Assembly (NCBI GenBank): GCA_022559985.1 | Contig: JAFJTR010000002.1 | Location: 992,001-1,056,000 of the forward strand | DNA length: 64,000 nucleotides | Direction of reading: 5' to 3' | From: Parastagonospora avenae f. sp. tritici 18332-5 | Taxonomy: Eukaryota; Ascomycota; Dothideomycetes; Pleosporales; Phaeosphaeriaceae | Shown: positions 22,983 to 33,209 of the stretch, one piece after another | Layout of the letters: each line of letters starts with the position of its first letter | How positions within the stretch are numbered: the first letter of the stretch is position 1 | Program-made: the position numbers and the translations under genes | Notes under the pieces: model-generated | Databases searched by the model: none | What the model saw: only the letters and a program-made list of their open reading frames with translations | What the model was told of the DNA's origin: nothing

Positions 22983-24873
22983 ATGTCTCTGGTACCCGGA
23001 CGTCAAGTCGTTCCAATGGCAGCAGATAGTGGAGATTCGCAGGAGCATTCTGCCTCCTATGCGACTGACAAGAATATCGGGGCTCACGTACGAAATGGAG
23101 AAGTCGAAGACGTAGCCATTCTTGCGGCATTTCAGGGCTACTTGCCCGGGACGATAGAAGAAAGGCGTCTCGTTAGGAGAATCGACTGTACTCTTCTTCC
23201 TGTCCTTTGGTTAATGTACGTCCTTGCGCACCTTGACAGAAGCAACATTGCGAATGCAAATGCTGCGGGTATGAGCGAGGGCCTTGGCCTGTCTGACAAC
23301 CGTGAGTCGTATTTAATACCCGCTATGTCAGCCAAAAGACAAGCTAACCCGAGAAAGAATATGCAATGCTCGTGTCTTTGTTCTTCGTTGCATATGTCAT
23401 TTTCGAAGTCCCCTCTAACATGATTTTAATGAAGGTGAAGCCTTCCATCTACTTGCGTAAGCCAATGTATATCTGTAAAACCCAGACCATTCACTAATCG
23501 TTTAATTTCCTTCCAGCAACTATCGTTTGGGCGTGGGGATGTGTTGTCCTCAGCATGTCGCAAACGAAAAACGCCACCGGAATGCTAGTGGGTCGAGTTT
23601 TCCTGGGCACAATCGAAGCTGGGCTTTATCCAGGCGCACTCTTCATACTAAGTTGTTACTATACTAAGAAAGAAGTGGGTAAGTGAGCACGAAGATGAGA
23701 GAAAGTTACCCGTGCTGATTATCATTACAATCAAGGCAAGCGATTCTGTATATTTTACACTTCTGGCTGTGTCTCGCCAGCGTTGGGTGGTATCTTGGCT
23801 GGAGCGATCATCTTCAGTCTGGAAGGATCTCATGGTATACCGGGGTAAGTGGATGAAGCGATTTATCGTTCACCTGTGCTTCTCTACTGACGCTTTTGCT
23901 TCAAGATGGCGATGGCTATTCATAGTTGAGGGTTCGATTACCGTGTTCTGTGGCTTAATGTGTAGGTACACTTCCAGGCACCTCATCTCACATAAGTTCC
24001 CACTCACATATCTCGTGGCGTAGTGTACTTCATACTTCCAGACTGGCCTCTCACGTTTAAGATGCTATCGCCAGATCAGAGCATGCTTGCTCATGTGCGC
24101 ATGCTGCACCAGCGAGACGAGCCTTGGAAAGCGGAAGGTGAGGCCGCTCTCACGCCGTTGCAAGCTCTTGTGGCTGTGCTTCAGGATGAAAAGATGTACT
24201 TCTTTTTAGCACTGTATGCGTCTAATTACCTTGCTCTGAACATTTTGTAGTTCATACCTACCATGTTGAGGGGCATGGGATACAGTAGCACCAGCGCTCA
24301 GTGGATGACTGTGCCGATCTGGACCTGCGGAGCTGTGTTTCAACTCATCTGGTAGGATCCATTCCTTTCCCCATTACATTTGAGACCGCGCTAAGAATAT
24401 GGGTACAAAATAGGTCTTGTTCATCAGACAAGACGCAGGACCGCAGGTGGCATAATGCCGGCCTGCTCTGCTTTGCTGCTATTGCTGCACTTGTACCTCT
24501 TCTTGTTAGCAACAACATCGTCAAATATGTCATGATCTGCTTCATGACAGCTGGCATGTACACCACCGTTCCACTCATTCTCAACTGGACCAGTGAAACC
24601 TTGTCGCAGCCAGAGCGGAGACGATCAGTTGCCATCGCTCTCGTGAACTCTTTCGGTTACACGACTTTCATTTATGGGAGCCACCTCTGGCCTCGTTCAG
24701 AGGCTCCGCGGAATATGAAAGGATGGGCCATGTCGACAGGTGTCTTGTGGTTTGGGGTTGGGCTCGTGGTATTCATGCCAGTAATCTTTCATTATCTGCC
24801 GAAGAATGAGGTCCTTCGCCAGGTACAGGACGACGAGATTGTTGTGATCGAGGATGAAAAGCTTCAAAAGTGA
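22983..24873 (+). pseudogene. Broken MFS anion:cation symporter (Dal5/allantoate-permease type)
   Basis: The plus strand reads as a multi-exon ACS-family permease: 'RRLVRRIDCTLLPVLWLMYVLAHLDRSNIANANAAGMSEGLGLSDN', then 'YAMLVSLFFVAYVIFEVPSNMI', 'WAWGCVVLSMSQTKNATGMLVGRVFLGTIEAGLYPG', 'WRWLFIVEGSITVF', and a C-terminal half ending 'EDEKLQK'. Introns of about 50-70 nt, all GT-AG and phase-consistent, can be placed at about 23302, 23458, 23680, 23847, 23962 and 24353. In the exon covering TM7 the sequence 'NYLALNIL' is followed by TAG (24248-24250) and then continues in frame with 'FIPTMLRGMGYSSTSAQWM'. Family members have Gln there, so TAG is most simply a mutated CAG. The family imports organic anions such as allantoate, ureidosuccinate or carboxylates. 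The stop removes about a third of the protein, which should inactivate it. Confidence 0.75.
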
Positions 24874-26022
24874 ATCGGGATTTCCGCGCGGCGACCATTG
24901 TGCAATATAGTGGACGCGGTGCCGAGATCAGCGGGAGGAGGTTTGAAAGGTTTCAAAAAGCGCGTTAGCACCATCTCATGTCTTGACAGCCAATGGTAGG
25001 AATGGTGGTCAGTTCGTTGTCTCAAGTCCAGCGCCCTAGGAGCAAAATCGTCGAAACATGTAGGTATCGTGAAGCTATTGTGTACGACTTGAGAACGGGG
25101 AAGACGTGGCTTTCCCTTGTGGTAATCATATTAAGCTACGGCATTGTATCTCGGATGATCACCGTCGCAATCGAAGGGGATGTCGCGTTTCTGTTGTGTA
25201 TCTTTTCGGCTATCTCAGGAAAGCGTTTATCCTCATCATGAAATCGCTGATCTAGTAAATTGGCTATCCCGGAAAGGCGATGCTCATGCTAGTATATTGA
25301 GAGCATTCCAATTTTCTCTCGTCTCACTCAAGAACGTGTCAGCGAAAGGGCGCAGATGTACACTGATGCAATGTAACTTACCTTGATTTGCTGCTCGTGA
25401 CAATGAGAACACGCGACTAAAGGCATATCTATTATTCTCTCGCGCCCTTTTGAGCTCGAGCTCTGAGGTTCTATGCGTATGTCGCTGAATTTTACCGCTT
25501 TAGGCTCATGCACGGTTCGTGTAATCCACAGCTTTATGGTTACAATCCCAGGTATACGACGGACTTATCCGTAACATCCACCCATCAGCAGATGTGAGAA
25601 AGATCTGTAATATCTTTTTGTGGCTTAGCATTGCTTATATTCAAGTCAGGCAAATGGTGATTGGGTGGAGACAGATGTAAGCTTTCATAGCGTAACGTAA
25701 TACGAAGCAGCTGAATCAGCGTTCGACTCACTAACTAGAGCGAACCCCGAGTGCGTGCTTGCGCTCAAGTCTGGGGCAGTTGACGGTGGTGTACCTGTGC
25801 AGAGGAGATGACGACGTTAAGCGCTAGTGATCTGGGAACCGCTTTGGGGCATGCAGTCATCTTTGGCAACGCGTGGGTGGATTGTCGACCTGAAGACTTT
25901 GTCAAGTACTGTTCATCTATAAAGTCTTGCAACTGAACCATGAAAAGAATTCACCAAGCCATACACTCTCAGCGCTGCCGAAGAGAACAAGCAGCATCCC
26001 TTTGTCAATCGGTAACCACAAA
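24874..26022. other. Intergenic, no supported gene
   Basis: Short frames of up to about 80 codons near 24993-25513 have no recognisable features. The stretch shows no clear repeat structure. Confidence 0.45.
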
Positions 26023-26881
26023 ATGCGTGCCAGTGACGTCGTCGCAGCCATTGAGCTCGCTTTCTATATACCTACGGCCACCTTGACTGTCGCTCTCTGC
26101 TTGCGCCATGGCTTCAATCGGAGCAGCGGGTGGATCTACACGCTCATTCTTTGCATCGTGCGCATTGCCGGTGCAATTTGTCAGTTTCTGTCCCGCCACG
26201 ACCATTCAGAGACCATGGTTGAAGCCAAGATCATCATCGATTCTATCGGATTGTCGCCACTACTTCTTGCAACGCTAGGACTGTTGAGTCGATTGTATGT
26301 ATTTTGAATTTTCATGCAGTTCCCGAGCTGACCTGAAGCGTAGCGTTGATTTCATCAACGCGAAAACCAGCTCTACATTCACGATCAGACATTTCCGGCT
26401 TCTTCAACTGCTCATCACCCTTGGTCTCATCCTCAGTATTGTTGGAGGCACAAGTGGAACCGTCGAGTCCGACAGTGTCGTGAAGGTTGCAGCGACGAGC
26501 AAGGTGGGCATCGTCATGTACATCGTCGCATTCGTCGGCATCCTTCTTGTATATTTTGTCTCAATTCGCAGCACATCTGTCATCGCGAAGCAAGAGCGCC
26601 GAATCCCCGCCGCCGTGGTTTTCACGCTTCCACTCATTTTGGTACGACTGATCTACGCTGCATGTTCAGTCTTCTTACATAGACATCTGTTCAACATAGT
26701 AACGGGTAGTTTGGCCGTGCGGGTCGGTATGGCAATCATTGAGGAATTTCTTGTGTCGGCCATATACGTTGCCGTGGGTTTCCTGGTTACGAGAGTGGAC
26801 CCGAGTGCCCAGGAGCCGATTGCAGGAAGAGACTGGAAGATGAAGGGTAGCAAGAGCGCAAGACGGACTGGGAGAAGGTGA
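26023..26881 (+). CDS. DUF7702-type multi-pass membrane protein
   Basis: Two exons, 26023-26294 and 26344-26881, across a 49 nt GTATGT...TAG intron, giving 269 residues. The ATG at 26023 was preferred because hydrophobic segment 1 starts directly after it ('VVAAIELAFYIPTATLTVALCL'). Seven hydrophobic segments are visible, with conserved 'GWIYTLILCIVRIAGAICQF' and 'IIIDSIGLSPLLLATLGLLSR'. A later part reads 'RIPAAVVFTLPLILVRLIYAACSVF' and 'IIEEFLVSAIYVAVGFLVTR', and the tail is short and basic. I recognise the layout as the fungal DUF7702 family, whose function is not known. It lies next to the Pth11-like membrane gene, with the two transcribed convergently. Confidence 0.8.
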
Positions 26882-27598
26882 ACGCGAGTGATGTGTGATG
26901 GGTGGTTGCATCGTAAGGCCCGTTTCAGCGCAATCTGGCCTTGAGCCTGACCAAGTGCGAGGAGCACATTCTATAACCTGCCATTGTTTGCGCCTCTATA
27001 GATTCCTTAAATATGTACAAGAACAATCACGCTACATGTATTTGAGCCTTCGTGTGTCAAGATGTAAGAGAAGTCTCCCGTGACATGGCCTAGCGCGCTT
27101 CTAATGACGTAATTTGCTCCGCTGATTCGGGTCTCCAATTTTAGTTCTCTTTTGTTGGTAGGGTCTTAGCACTAGTGCTGAAAGGAAACAACGATAACTA
27201 GGAATGCATTCTGTTCGGTGATTGTTGTTGATTCATGTTCCGGAGGAGGAAAACTATAGAAGAGATAGGCTCAGGGGTTCTGGTCTGAGCGCTGCTTGGA
27301 CGCCGCGATCAGCGCGTCTGACCGCGTGACCGAGATCAGTGCGCCTGATCGCGTAGCTGAGGTATTGACGATACTTGTGATCCGACATCTTTTCTTCAAC
27401 ATCCGCTTCAGCAGCATCACGAATCGTTCTCGATATTAACAGTCCATGATTCGCGTGCATCGATCTTCGAAATGTGAACTGCACGAACAAAGATCTGTCT
27501 CAATTCAATCAGGCTAAGAACTGGGTACTGTCATTTCGACAATATTGGTTCACTGGTGCCAACAGGCCTGTAGGCGACTACATATCTACTCTTCTCTC
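26882..27598. other. Intergenic between convergent genes
   Basis: This region holds the 3' ends of the DUF7702 gene (plus) and the Pth11-like gene (minus) and a short tandem repeat. No gene is supported. Confidence 0.5.
27307..27360. repeat. Two tandem copies of a 27 bp unit
   Basis: The unit begins 'gatcagcgcgtctgaccgcg' in copy 1 (27307-27333) and 'gatcagtgcgcctgatcgcg' in copy 2 (27334-27360). Copies differ mainly by C/T and closely related substitutions. Each copy has internal 'GATC..GCG' symmetry. Confidence 0.75.
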
Positions 27599-28977
27599 TC
27601 ATACCATGCTCTGCGAGCTCGTTGACTTCTTTGACAACCCGTCGCTTTCGGAATCGTAGCTGCTGTCCCTGAGAATCTCTGTCGAGTGGAATGTTGGTTC
27701 GACCTTCGCTGGCGCCGCTGGCGGGTTTGTAGGTACACTAGCGACAAAAGATGGCTTTTCCTGCGAGGTTTGCCTGGATGACGAAGTGCGGGATCTGATA
27801 TATGAGAAGACTGCTGACGACTTGAGCTTGGACCAGATGGTCGTCTTGGTGAAAATATTGAGCCAAAACGCCGACATGGCAGGCGCACAGCTCACTGCTA
27901 TCGTGCCGTACAGTTCAATAACACTATGCAGGTATATTAGAAATATGCCAACAGCTTGCAGTACGAGAAAAACTTACGTCACCATCTCAAGCAGAGTCGC
28001 GTTCCAGGTCGAATCGACTTCCTTGAAGATCAACACCCTCAGCCAAAGCGACACTACGCTCATGACAACCAGGCTGTGATGCAGTCAGTAAAAATCGAGA
28101 TGAAAGCGGTAGGTGTTATCTCACATGACACCAGTGCCGAACACGAGCCCCAATGTGATTTTCTTGATGGCGGAGACTCGCAATCTCATCACGACTGGGA
28201 ATGGCAGAATCAAGATAACCAAGTCTGCGACGCAGGAGAAGACGCCCACGACAACGTGTATCCATGTCGACTTTGCACATCGCGCAAAAACACCCGGTCC
28301 CCACATCTCTCCCATCTTCGGAAGACAGTAGACACCGGCAGCCACAATGTTCAGACTGTAAAAGACGGCCATGCAGACGATACCCACCCACGACGTGCGT
28401 CGCAGCCAAACCACGCTTCCAAAAATTCGGATGTAAAGCGCAAGGATAGCTGCCTTCGAGGCCCAGAGCGTTGGTGCAATGACAAACATTATCGCTGTCT
28501 GCCTTTGCATGACCGGGATGGTGAAGGTCGACATCGGGAGGTCCCAAGTGTGCCTCGCAAGACCATTGTTTGAATCTATTATCTGTCAGCACATGCAATC
28601 ACCGACGCATACATACTTCTACTCACTGATCAAATTAAGGACCCAGTAGGCGATACCTCCAGCAAATGCAAAGACCGCGAGGTCTGTCATCACTTGGTCA
28701 GCACATGTCACATAAATCCACATGCAAGCAAGCTAGCATGGTCACAGAACCGCATTGAGCACTTACAGTCGTCGAGTCGAAGCTTCTTGCAGAGCTTCAG
28801 ATTCGTACCAAGTCTGAATGCGAGGAAAATACCACCCACAATGACAAGTGCAACACCAGTTCCCAGTGCGCTGTGAATGAGTGTTGGTGGGTTTTCGAAG
28901 TTAGGTGGCGCACCCGAAGGATTGACTCCAAGGGGGATCTTGGTCAAGTCTGGCATCTCCATTTGCTGTGGAGCCAT
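27599..28977 (-). CDS. Pth11-like integral membrane protein (rhodopsin domain)
   Basis: Five exons on the minus strand: 28977-28767, 28683-28627, 28575-28125, 28073-27978 and 27923-27599, giving 379 residues. All introns are GT-AG and frame-consistent. The protein begins outside the membrane (about 35 residues), then seven hydrophobic segments: 'TGVALVIVGGIFLAFRLG', 'LAVFAFAGGIAYWVLNLI', 'IMFVIAPTLWASKAAILALYIRIFG', 'WVGIVCMAVFYSLNIVAAGVY', 'VVVGVFSCVADLVILILPFPVVMRL', and two more. The motifs 'GLARHTWDLP' and 'KAAILALYIRIFG' are typical of the fungal rhodopsin/Pth11-like domain (PF20684). No CFEM domain is present. The C-tail is Ser-rich ('SYDSESDGLSKKSTSS'). Some Pth11 relatives sense surfaces, but a role here is not shown. 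Confidence 0.83.
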
Positions 28978-29583
28978 TTTTGTGATGAAACGATGTATTG
29001 AGAGTGTGGCAGAAACAATCTTGAGAAAAGTGAGCTGCTGACTTCAAACAGATGTCGAGCACCCTCTCAAATAAGGCATTTAGGTATCGGTGTACCATAC
29101 AGCAGCATGTCTCACAATGGATCACCATTGTGCCTATCTTACCAGGGATTGCGTTCCCCAGCATGCTCCACAAGCCAATGTCGGACCGAGCTTCTGGCTA
29201 GCGTGATTCTTGATTCCCGATGCATGCACGATCACCGGCGTTGTGATTGGTCACAAAGTTCACAATGCTGTCGATCACTAGCGCTAGCTTCAGTCCCATA
29301 ATAACCACGTTGTCCCGCTGTAAGGTAAGTCTGCCTCGCGTGTTCGGAGAATGATGAAACTTGGCGAGATGAAGATACGACATGAATGTCGAAGTGGGTT
29401 TCTGTTTCAGGCGCGGCAGATGAATCATGACGGAGGATCTATGACATTATAAGCCATAGTCGCATCGTTAGTGGCAACTATCGCAAGCAGCAGCAAAGAG
29501 TTGAACAATTCTCAATTGTTGCATCTCATTGCTCTCCTCTCTTCCTTCTTGCACTGGTCGTTCAACTTCTCTGCAACATCAAC
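28978..29583. other. Divergent intergenic region
   Basis: This is the upstream region of the Pth11-like gene (minus) and the cytochrome P450 gene (plus). No gene seen. Confidence 0.5.
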
Positions 29584-31268
29584 ATGCTGTCGCTCATCCT
29601 CCAGAGTCAAGAAGCTCTCTTGACACTATTCTTGGGAAGTTCTTTGATCTCATGCTCAGTACTGCTATCTTTTGTCAAGAAGCATGGCTTTGTAAGTCTG
29701 ATCACATCTCCCTCATACCGCCACGCTAACGTTAGCTGCTCTAGACATCAGCTCTACTGTACCCGTTCCGACAACTAAATCAATGGCTGAATGCTTATCT
29801 CTTCATCATGGATGCTCCACGAATTATTCAAGACGGCTATGACAAGGTAGGGCAACTTTTAATACAGCTTCTCCGTACACTACAGCTAATCAACGCACAG
29901 TCGCGTGGCAAAGTCTTTGTTGTTGACAGCCCTGACGTTCGCTACCACTTGGTCACAAACCCGAAGCTGATTGATGAGATCGATCGCGCTCCCAACGATG
30001 TCCTGTCGCTTCAAGCAGCTGCAAAAGTGTTGCTACGACCCGAACACTCGATGCACAATTTCAGCTGGTTTGAGAAGAGGGGTGTGGATAGCGCGCCTCT
30101 GCCTAAGACCGTACGAACCCTTCTTCGCAATGAGCTGCCATTCATTCTGCCTAAGACCCGCGTCGCCAATGCTCAGATCATGGACGAAATGCTAGGTGGA
30201 TCCGGAAAGCATGCACATATTTCCAAGGTCGTCCGCGCATGCGTGGCGCGAACAGATGCCATTGCGTTCTTTGGCGAGGAACTGGCCAACGACGAAGACT
30301 TCATGGTTGCAGCCGAGGACTTCATTGATAAGACGGTCTACATTGCCGAAGCCGCGCGACTTCTCCCAGGTTTCATCGGTACCGCTGTCGTCAAGTTCCT
30401 TGAATCCCATTTCTCTTCTCAGCACATCATCTTCAATGCACTCGAGCCTGTTGCTCAGCGTAGAATCGATGAGCAAGAATTGGCCAGACAGGGATACACC
30501 GTACTGGAACATAAAGACTGCATTCAGTACATCATGGAACAGACAATGGATTCCAAGCCATCTCAGTGCGAAATAACTGGACCCTGGGCTGCCGGACGCA
30601 TCGTCCACGAGTTGATGGCGCTCTGGTTTGGCGCGGTCCACACCATGGCCATGGCCACAACTTTTGCTATCCGCGACGTGTGCATGCATCCCGAATACCT
30701 CGATGTGCTTCGCGCTGAGATTGAAAGCCCTGCCTACCTGAAATGGGAAGCTACCGGCACTGGCATGCCTCTTCTGGACAGTTTTCTCAAGGAGTCCGCA
30801 CGCCTGAACCCCCTCGACAACGTAAGCACACGGCGCAAAGCACTCAAGCCATTCACAATGTCCAACGGCACACGTGTCGAGACCGGAGAATGGCTTGCTA
30901 CACCACTAGCAGCGATGCTCAAAGACTCGGCGAACTGGGCTGAACCAAACAAGTTCCACGGCTTCCGACACGTCTCGCCAACGCATCTCGCATCCCTAGA
31001 AGAGAATGGTTTCAAGAGCCCAGAGCCTGAAAAGGCATGCTTGATCACCGACGTTTCAAAGTGGCAGACATGGGGTACTGGGCGCATGGCATGCCCTGGT
31101 CGCTTCTACGCAGTTGCAGGCATCAAACAGATCTTCAGCTTGGTAATCACTAAGTACGATGTTAGCATATCGGACAGGTGTGCTCCGCGGAAGTATAGCT
31201 GGAGGACATGTAATGTGCCGAGGAGTGATATGCCGATTGTGCTTACGCCACGCAGTGGAGCCAAGTAG
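29584..31268 (+). CDS. Cytochrome P450 monooxygenase
   Basis: Three exons, 29584-29691, 29745-29846 and 29901-31268, joined in phase 0, giving 525 residues. The ATG at 29584 gives a membrane anchor 'LLTLFLGSSLISCSVLLSF' near residues 12-30. The I-helix segment 'LWFGAVHTMAMATTF' (about residue 310) has the His-Thr variant seen in fungal P450s related to ent-kaurene oxidase. The K-helix ExxR is 'KESARL' (about 367-371). The haem loop is 'WGTGRMACPGRFYA' with Cys near 468. The second intron was inferred because its removal converts a spurious insert into 'YDKSRGKVFVVDSP', the normal length for the family. By family it is an ER-bound haem-thiolate monooxygenase. Substrate unknown; no biosynthetic backbone enzyme is within this window. 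Confidence 0.9.
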
Positions 31269-32096
31269 CGGGTGAAAGGGGAGTGTTTGGACGTGTAGGG
31301 GATGGACGTACAGTCGATGATGTTTGATATCCATGGGTGGACTTGAGCTTTCGTTCGTTTTCAATATTTACGTAATACTCGTCGCAAATGCAACACATTG
31401 GTTTTCTTGAAACTATTTCATGGCTGTCGTGGCAAGAATGCTCTTGACGTTGATCAACATGAACGTTACGGCACTTGTTCGTCTGCGTTCCTGTCTAAAA
31501 TACATCGTCATAATCGTTGCACATGCACTCCTAGATAGACGGCAGCGAACCATCAAGTCGGTGTAGCAGTAGCATGGGGTCCCGCTTATGATAGTCCCCG
31601 AGCTACATATGATCGGCGCCGGAGGGCTCTCTCCGGCATGCTAAATTTAGTCCCTGCTAGACAGGTGGCTGGGAGCCTTAGGCATACTCGTGACCACGTG
31701 GACCTGCATGAAAACACCTGCCATCTATTTTCGGGGATTGAGACAAGATGTCGGGGATTTTTGACTCGTTGAGTTCGTACATCATTCGCGACAGGGTTGT
31801 GGCTGCTTCATGAAGCGGGGTTGCTTCTTGGCGGGTGTGACGAGCCAACTGCGCCGCAGAGCCTTGTTTGTTTGAAGCGCGTGGAAAGTCTACTCGCTGT
31901 ACTGCCGCATTACGCCTTTTGTCTCACTCCAAATATCAAAGCGCCTGACTTCACTTCTTCACATTCGACTTGTCACTTTCCAAGTCGGCACAAGTGCGTT
32001 ACAAATCCGCCGCAAATCAAACAGCCACCTGCAGTTCCGACAGAGCAATCCATCTCTCGTCAAAACACCACATCAATTATACATCAACTCAACATC
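31269..32096. other. Intergenic, no supported gene
   Basis: The reading frame of the next gene is open upstream to 31797. No signal peptide or domain is visible there, so it is treated as 5' untranslated sequence. Confidence 0.45.
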
Positions 32097-32492
32097 ATGT
32101 TTGATCACTTCGCCCTCCGTCACATCCCCCCTCTCCTCCTCGCCAGCATCTGGACTGTGGGCGGACTCATGTCCTTCACACACGGTCCCGAAGAAGCCAT
32201 ACGCACTTACGGCCTTTCGGAAAAGATCGCAATCTCACAAGCTGCCTGGCCACTGATCAGAATCGAGGGATCACGCGTCACCACCATTGGCCTGGCAATC
32301 TGGGGTATCTACTTGGGCGGTCATCTCGAGGCGATGGACACACTGCTGTCGTGCATTGGTTGGATGGCCATCATTGATGGATACGTCTGCTCGAAAGATG
32401 GAGCACCTGGGTCGGCGAAGATGAGAGGGATTTATCAGGGTGTTGTTGCGACTTGGGGATTGCTGGGCATGACTTCTGGGAAGTACTTTTAG
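32097..32492 (+). CDS. Small DUF4267-like membrane protein
   Basis: A single exon of 131 residues. The ATG at 32097 was chosen because it directly precedes 'MFDHFALRHIPPLLLASIWTVGGLMSF', a first hydrophobic segment. Conserved 'FTHGPEEAIRTYGL' and 'AAWPLIRIEGSRVTTIGLAIWGIYLGGH' segments and two further membrane stretches ('AMDTLLSCIGWMAIIDGYVC', 'GVVATWGLLGM') follow. The layout matches the DUF4267 small four-helix membrane proteins of fungi. Function unknown. It stands alone between the P450 and the DHA2 transporter, all on the plus strand. Confidence 0.72.
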   Translation: MFDHFALRHIPPLLLASIWTVGGLMSFTHGPEEAIRTYGLSEKIAISQAAWPLIRIEGSRVTTIGLAIWGIYLGGHLEAMDTLLSCIGWMAIIDGYVCSKDGAPGSAKMRGIYQGVVATWGLLGMTSGKYF

Positions 32493-33209
32493 GCAATGCG
32501 GCACTTAGCCTGCTGTAACACAGAACGATATGCTATGACGATTTTGGCTATTTTTCGCATAAGTTTCTACGTGTCTTTGGGCATATTTCAAATGTCGAAC
32601 ATGATATCACCAGCAATGCACACCCCAGGCGGATATTGCTCAATTACCAGGTACACAATTACCTCCCCTGTGCACATCTCGGTACTCTTTCTTCCGATAT
32701 GGTATACAAATGATGCATGTTTTCGATCTCATGCGGGGCGGAAATTATCGCTAAGATATACAAGCATTATCGGTCTCCGAATTACCCCACACTCTGTCGG
32801 TCCCCGAAGTGTCGCCCCATAAATGATGTGATTGGATCGGAGAGCACCATCACCAAGAGCCCCAATACATCGGCAGATACTTGAGTCAGTGGAGTGCTTG
32901 GCAGACTAAACTTGAGTGCAAGATCCACTCACTGTTGCCCAGGTGCTCTTATGGATAGCGATCGCTGCATGCCAAGATCTGACAGTGGAGAGATCCACGT
33001 GTTTTGCACAAGCAACTTTGTGTGGATGATCATGATAACACACTTGACAGGACATGCTTAAAACAGACAAACTTGCGGTGATTACCGCTTCTCTGGACCC
33101 ATCATTATCTTGAGCTATCATCTGGCTAACCGTCAAACGGGTTGAGGACGACTTGCCTCTGACTGTCCATCTGTCTGTCTTCCCGACTACCCCAATTTCT
33201 ACCATCATC
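32493..33209. other. Intergenic, promoter of the DHA2 transporter
   Basis: A 108-codon plus frame at 32496-32822 and a 122-codon minus frame at 32906-33274 have no recognisable features. No gene is supported. Confidence 0.45.
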
